Source of the DNA: Bacteroidales bacterium
GTDB taxonomy: Bacteria; Bacteroidota; Bacteroidia; Bacteroidales; UBA1402
NCBI GenBank assembly: GCA_012511135.1
Contig: JAAZGQ010000376.1
Location: 1 to 6,884, forward strand
Direction of reading: 5' to 3'
DNA: 6,884 bases
Made by a program: the position numbers and the translations under genes. The number at the start of each line of letters is the position of its first letter. Positions within the stretch are counted from its first letter, which is position 1. The notes beneath the pieces were generated by a model. That model searched no databases and had not been told where the DNA came from. It saw nothing but the letters and a program-made list of their open reading frames with translations. Shown one piece after another: positions 1 through 4,137 of this stretch.

Positions 1-1574
1 GCATAGGCTCCGTAAGGATCGAGCCCTCCGCCCAGACTCCAGTTGCGTCCGTTGCAATGAGCCAACAGGTTGTGATGGAAACTGCCGATGTCACCGCCAA
101 TAGTTGCTGCGTAACCGTGGCCGGAGCCTTCGCCGTAATTCTTGTGTCCGGCAATATTCAAAGCTTCTGCTATCATAGTACGTTGGAGGCTGAAGTTTTT
201 GCCGCCTCGTGAACTGAAACCTTCGTCTATGGTCCAGCTGATGGAGCAGTGATCAATGATGCTGTGGTTGGCTCCGGCCATGCCCATGCCGTCGTATGTT
301 TGACCTGCGCCGAGGCGTAGTCGCACGAAACGGCAAATACCCTCACTACCTATACCCAGAGGCGCCGAGCGAATGCAAATACCCTTACCGGGTGCAGTCT
401 GACCGGCTATGGTAACGAAGGGTTGATTTAACACCAACCTGGATTTTAATTCTATCACTCCGGAAACATTAAACACTATGGTACGCGGGCCAATGTCGTT
501 GGTGATGGCTTCTCGCAGACTGCCGGGGCCGTCATCGTTTAGATTGGTTACCACCACTACTTTTCCACCCCGGCCTCCGGTAGCGTATCGACCGTAACCT
601 TCAGCTCCTTCAAAGGCAAGTTGCCTTGGCCGGAATGTCCAGACATCTCCCTGAGTTAAATTGCCTTGTTCGTCTACAAGGTCGACTCTCCAATAGTAGC
701 TGTCTAAACTGTAAAGATCTTGTACAGGATAAAAGTTTTGCCCGGCCGGAAGTTTGGCCAGCAAACTAGCCTGACTTCCCAGCATCTCTTTGTCGAGGCT
801 GAAATACACCACTTGTTCTTTTAGATTTCCCTGACGGGCTGTTTTCCATTCAAGATTCAGAAAACCGGCATCGGCGTCGGCATGCATATCCCCGTCTGCA
901 GGTACAGGTATACGTGCTTTTTTATTGTTGTCGATGGTGTTGATTTCGAAGCCGTCTATACAAACGTTTTGAATGCTTTTTTTTCCGTCGCTGCCTTTAA
1001 ATGTTTTGTCCGATTCAAACAAAAGGCTTATTACCTGCTGTTCATTTGCTACATCAATCACAGTATACACACTGCTGGCTTCACTATTGAGTTCTACACG
1101 GTTGCTGCATTGCAGTTTTTTTTGTATCACCTTACCGTCTTTATATACATTGATGGGACTAAAGTCTTTTTCTTCGCTTTTTCCCCAGGTATTGTGAAAA
1201 GTCTGGATAGAATGTCTGCCACGTGGCAGGCCTGAAATCAACATTTCAATATCTCCGCCCTGGTCGTTGCTGGTTGTCACTCCGTCGTTGCTGAGCAAGG
1301 CATAGTAAGGAAATTGCAAATATTTTTTGGACCAATCTGTGGTTAATTCCGTATTCTGATTATTCTTAGCTCTTAGAACTATTTTTACGCCTGAGAATAC
1401 AGCAGAATCTGCAACGCCTCCCTGTATTATCCATGATTCATAACCGGGTTGATGCACCTGATGCAGATAATAGGGCTGTACTGTCTGGTTCAGGTCAACT
1501 TTAATGACTGGTTTTTGCGCTGTCGCTGCCAGGCAGGCACAGGCAATTAAAACAAATGATAGTCTTTTTTTCAT
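1..1574 (-). CDS. PL1-type pectate lyase-like protein, third tandem paralogue (gene C, 3' end outside window)
   Basis: Third paralogue, read by direct translation of the reverse strand; 524 codons are visible and the frame is open to the window edge. The start is the ATG at 1574: in-frame TAG and TAA codons lie 10 to 12 and 7 to 9 bases upstream, so no earlier start is possible. Residues 1-19 look like a signal peptide, with type I cleavage most likely after ATA (ATA|QKPVIKVD). Domains: N-terminal beta-rich domain (about 23-213); fibronectin-III-like domain (about 220-316, YYWRVD at 293-298); beta-helix from LAF at 319-321, with GQTAPGKG, DHCSISW (D441, H442), D450/E451, FHHN (H500, H501) and R510. 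The end of the beta-helix, any calcium-binding stretch and any T9SS tail lie beyond position 1. It is the most divergent of the three in its N-terminal part (HQPGYESW where the others have NEPxYTPW). The role is presumably the same type of polysaccharide cleavage as in genes A and B. Confidence 0.9.
   Translation of the reverse strand, partial: MKKRLSFVLIACACLAATAQKPVIKVDLNQTVQPYYLHQVHQPGYESWIIQGGVADSAVFSGVKIVLRAKNNQNTELTTDWSKKYLQFPYYALLSNDGVTTSNDQGGDIEMLISGLPRGRHSIQTFHNTWGKSEEKDFSPINVYKDGKVIQKKLQCSNRVELNSEASSVYTVIDVANEQQVISLLFESDKTFKGSDGKKSIQNVCIDGFEINTIDNNKKARIPVPADGDMHADADAGFLNLEWKTARQGNLKEQVVYFSLDKEMLGSQASLLAKLPAGQNFYPVQDLYSLDSYYWRVDLVDEQGNLTQGDVWTFRPRQLAFEGAEGYGRYATGGRGGKVVVVTNLNDDGPGSLREAITNDIGPRTIVFNVSGVIELKSRLVLNQPFVTIAGQTAPGKGICIRSAPLGIGSEGICRFVRLRLGAGQTYDGMGMAGANHSIIDHCSISWTIDEGFSSRGGKNFSLQRTMIAEALNIAGHKNYGEGSGHGYAATIGGDIGSFHHNLLAHCNGRNWSLGGGLDPYGAY
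1518..1574 (-). other. Signal peptide of gene C
   Basis: This encodes MKKRLSFVLIACACLAATA, with a basic start, a hydrophobic core and an A-T-A site before Gln20. LIAC at residues 9-12 resembles a lipobox, but it would leave a very short hydrophobic core, so type I cleavage after residue 19 is preferred. Confidence 0.75.
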
Positions 1575-1594
1575 AATTAATTACTAAGGGCTTT
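1575..1594 (-). other. 20-base gap between genes B and C
   Basis: This is the only non-coding stretch in the window. On the coding strand it reads AAAGCCCTTAGTAATTAATT before the ATG of gene C. It has no AGGAGG-like site, no room for a promoter and no hairpin that could act as a terminator. The A/T-rich leader just before the ATG is typical of Bacteroidota translation starts. Confidence 0.8.
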
Positions 1595-4135
1595 TTATTC
1601 TTTTATATATAATCCAATTGTTCTTTGGGTGCGACATCCTTCGTCATCCTTTATTTCCAGGTTTATAAAACTGATACCGCCTGTTTCTTTATTTGCTGTA
1701 ATAGTTGCTTTGGAACCATTGATTTGAATTTCGGCCAGAGCTTCTCCTGCAAGGCTATACTCGGCTTTGTTGTTGAATGCAAGGGCAAATTCCGAAAGAT
1801 CCAGGCTGAGATCCTGGTTTTTATCCAAAATAATGTGCGGAACCGACATCCATTCCAGGTAATCTTCCAAAGCTGTAAATCCGTCCATATCAGGGTCTGC
1901 GTTACTGTCGCTGAAATCGCCTTTGGGAGAATGGGGATTGCTTCCGTGCAGTTTCTCCCACCAGTCTGGCAGGCCGTCATTATCGGAATCGAAGTCTTTG
2001 GGGCGCAGAATTTCGGGGTATTCTTCGTATCCGCCGGCGTCGTTTTCGTGATCAATGATGCCTTTGTTTTTTGTGGGGTCTTCAGAGGATAATTCGGGAA
2101 ATTCAGCATCAATGGCCACTCTTTTACTGCTGCCTGAATAGGTGTAGCTGCCTTCTAAAGTTTCCCGGATGATACGTTGATCGTGCAGATCGGTCACTGG
2201 CAGGTTGCATCCGACGTCGGAAAGTACCGATTTGTAGGCTGTTGTTGATGCCTCAATATTGGCCAAAGAAGGGAAAAAAGCAGTGTCAACAAAGACTTCC
2301 CAATTGAGTTTTTGTCCGTTGTAAAGGCTATACAATCTGCCGCAGGTATTGTCGCTGCCGTCACATAGCGTATTGCCCTCCTGATCAACCATGACGTTGC
2401 CATCGTAGTAATAACTTTGTGTGCCGGCTCCTACACCTTCGAGCTGGGCATGCAGCATATTGAATTGGGTCGTGGAAGGACCTGTTTTGTAATAGTTGTT
2501 TACAAAGTTCACCTGATGGGCTCCTCCGTCGGTGGCACGAACGCTCCAGTTGTAAACCACATTATTGAAAATATCCAGCTTGCCCGCATAATGTCCGCTG
2601 CCGTCAAGACCCCCGCCCAGGCTCCAGTTGCGGCCGTAGCAATGAGCCAGGAGGTTGTGATGAAAAGAGCCTACATCCCCGCCAATTGTGGCCGCGTAGC
2701 CGTGTCCGGTGCCCGGAGGATAATTTTTATGATCTGCCAGGTTGAGAGCTTCCGAGATGAGTGTGCGTTGCAGAGTGATATTACGTGCGTTACGTGAGCT
2801 GAAGGCTTCATCACTGGTCCAGCTGATGGAGCAATGGTCAACTATGCTGTGATTGGCGCCGGCCATACCCAAACCGTCCCCGGTAGCTCCGCTGCCCAGA
2901 CGAAAACGCAGAAAGCGGCAAATACTTTCGCTGCCTACGCCAAAAGGAGCAGAACGAATACAGATTCCTTTGCCCGGAGCCGTTTGTCCGGCTATCGTAA
3001 TATGGCTATGCCCCTGACTCAATCGTGACTTAAGAGTGATGATGCCGGACACGTTAAAAACGATGGTTCTCGGGCCAATGTCCCGGCTGACGGCCTCGCG
3101 GAAACTGCCGGGTCCGTCGTCGTTGAGGTTGCTTACCACGACCACTTTACCGCCTCTTCCGCCTGTGGCATAGCGTCCGTAGCCTTCGGCTCCTCTGAAA
3201 GCCAGCCGACGGGGCTGAAAACTCCAGACATCGCCCCGGGTAATATTTCCGTTTTCTTCTTGCTGATCGACTCTCCAATAATATCGCTGCATACAGTATA
3301 AGTCTTTGGCCAGCCAGGAGCAATCTGTTTCTGCTAAAACAGCTGCAGCCTGCTTGCTGTTTCCTGTTTCTATGCTTGCCACATTGGCTGAGTCGGTGCC
3401 AAAATACAAGTATTGTTTGCTGATTTGTACATTGGGAGCTTTTTGCCAGTTCAAATTCAGGAAGCCCTTATCTGCATCGGCGTGGAGCTCTCCGTCGCCA
3501 GGTGATGGCAGTCTGGCTTGTTTGCTGCGATCTGGAGTATTTATCTCAAATCCGTCCAGACAAATTCCCTGGCCGTCTTCGGAAACAAAGGTCAAAACCA
3601 TTTCCTGCTCTTTGCTTTCTACTTCGAGCATAGTTAATAAGATTGTAGCCAGGCAGTTGTCTTCGACTCTGCAGCTTCTTTCTATCTTTTCATGTATCGG
3701 CTTACCATCAAGGTATACCGATATCAGTCCAGGTCCATTGCTTGAAGGATTGTTCCAGGAATTGTGAAAAGTTTGCAGACTGTGTTGGCCGGGAGGCAGT
3801 CCTTTTATGCGCATTTCCAGAGCTCCCCTGCCGGCAACGGAGATGCCGTCGTTGGCCAGGCGGGCAAAGTAGGGGAATTGTACTTGCATTTTGGACCAGC
3901 CTGTTTCGAGCAGAGCTCTTTCTGAGCCTATAGCTTTAAGTTCTATACTGATTCCCGAAAAAAAAGCTTTGCAGCTTGCTCTTGCCGGTACTGCCCAAGG
4001 GGTATAGCCGGGTTCGTTTACTTCGGATAAGCGTCTATCAGACTGGTTAATATCTACTTTTATCACAGGATCTTGGACCTGTAAGCAGCTAACAAAGGAT
4101 AAGCTAAGGATTAAACTAAGGATTTTGAACTTCAT
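1595..4135 (-). CDS. PL1-type pectate lyase-like putative lipoprotein (gene B, complete, 846 aa)
   Basis: Probable cell-envelope polysaccharide lyase, a close paralogue of genes A and C and the only complete one here. The ATG at 4135 is well supported: an in-frame TAA lies 24 bases upstream, no other start comes between, and a signal peptide follows. Residues 1-16 form the signal and C17 (FVSC) is a plausible lipidation site. No acidic residues follow the cysteine, so the known Bacteroidota surface-export signal is not evident. Domains: N-terminal beta-rich domain (about 22-198); fibronectin-III-like domain (about 205-308, YYWRVD at 285-290); beta-helix from 311, with D433 and H434 in DHCSISW, D442/E443, H492/H493 in FHHN and R502; C591/C598 loop; Asp-rich DxDxDG stretch 714-764; C-terminal Ig-like beta domain 767-846. 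It stops where gene A goes on into its T9SS domain. An extra segment of about 20 residues near 671-690 is absent from gene A. Pectate is the likely but unproven substrate. Confidence 0.93.
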   Translation of the reverse strand: MKFKILSLILSLSFVSCLQVQDPVIKVDINQSDRRLSEVNEPGYTPWAVPARASCKAFFSGISIELKAIGSERALLETGWSKMQVQFPYFARLANDGISVAGRGALEMRIKGLPPGQHSLQTFHNSWNNPSSNGPGLISVYLDGKPIHEKIERSCRVEDNCLATILLTMLEVESKEQEMVLTFVSEDGQGICLDGFEINTPDRSKQARLPSPGDGELHADADKGFLNLNWQKAPNVQISKQYLYFGTDSANVASIETGNSKQAAAVLAETDCSWLAKDLYCMQRYYWRVDQQEENGNITRGDVWSFQPRRLAFRGAEGYGRYATGGRGGKVVVVSNLNDDGPGSFREAVSRDIGPRTIVFNVSGIITLKSRLSQGHSHITIAGQTAPGKGICIRSAPFGVGSESICRFLRFRLGSGATGDGLGMAGANHSIVDHCSISWTSDEAFSSRNARNITLQRTLISEALNLADHKNYPPGTGHGYAATIGGDVGSFHHNLLAHCYGRNWSLGGGLDGSGHYAGKLDIFNNVVYNWSVRATDGGAHQVNFVNNYYKTGPSTTQFNMLHAQLEGVGAGTQSYYYDGNVMVDQEGNTLCDGSDNTCGRLYSLYNGQKLNWEVFVDTAFFPSLANIEASTTAYKSVLSDVGCNLPVTDLHDQRIIRETLEGSYTYSGSSKRVAIDAEFPELSSEDPTKNKGIIDHENDAGGYEEYPEILRPKDFDSDNDGLPDWWEKLHGSNPHSPKGDFSDSNADPDMDGFTALEDYLEWMSVPHIILDKNQDLSLDLSEFALAFNNKAEYSLAGEALAEIQINGSKATITANKETGGISFINLEIKDDEGCRTQRTIGLYIKE
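3096..3131. repeat. 36-base exact direct repeat, copy in gene B
   Basis: This stretch is identical, base for base, to 5885-5920 in gene A. It encodes the NLNDDGPGSFRE part of the beta-helix start. It is a product of gene duplication and not a mobile element. Confidence 0.85.
4085..4135 (-). other. Putative lipoprotein signal peptide of gene B
   Basis: This encodes MKFKILSLILSLSFVSC: two early lysines, a hydrophobic stretch, then a cysteine at residue 17 at the end of FVSC. The lipobox is loose (Phe at -3, Val at -2, Ser at -1), which Bacteroidota lipoproteins tolerate. Type I cleavage nearby is the alternative. Confidence 0.65.
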
Positions 4136-4137
4136 TA
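4133..4137 (-). other. TAATG stop/start overlap between genes A and B
   Basis: The TAA stop of gene A (4137-4135) shares its last A with the ATG of gene B (4135-4133). No Shine-Dalgarno-like purine run is seen just upstream (the bases are CATCCAATTA). The arrangement suggests that ribosomes finishing gene A restart on gene B, and it implies a shared transcript. Confidence 0.85.

Noticed and set aside
977..1123. Runs of eight T at 977-984 and 1116-1123 as possible frameshift or slippage sites in gene C
   Set aside because: The reverse-strand frame reads through both runs without a break, and the protein on either side aligns with genes A and B, so there is no sign of a frameshift.
882..1235. 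Plus-strand open frame of 117 codons with hydrophobic stretches
   Set aside because: It is antisense to the N-terminal and fibronectin-like domains of gene C. The apparent hydrophobicity comes from reading Lys/Asn/Glu codons backwards (Phe/Ile/Val/Leu).
1575..1594. Possible terminator or promoter between genes B and C
   Set aside because: Only 20 bases are available, with no inverted repeat and no room for promoter elements.
1625..2092. Plus-strand open frame of 155 codons
   Set aside because: It is antisense to the 3' part of gene B, at a place matching the shadow opposite gene A, as expected when paralogues share codon patterns.
3306..3933. Plus-strand open frames opposite gene B (3306-3767 and 3742-3933)
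   Set aside because: They are antisense to the N-terminal domain of gene B, with no known motif and no separate start context.
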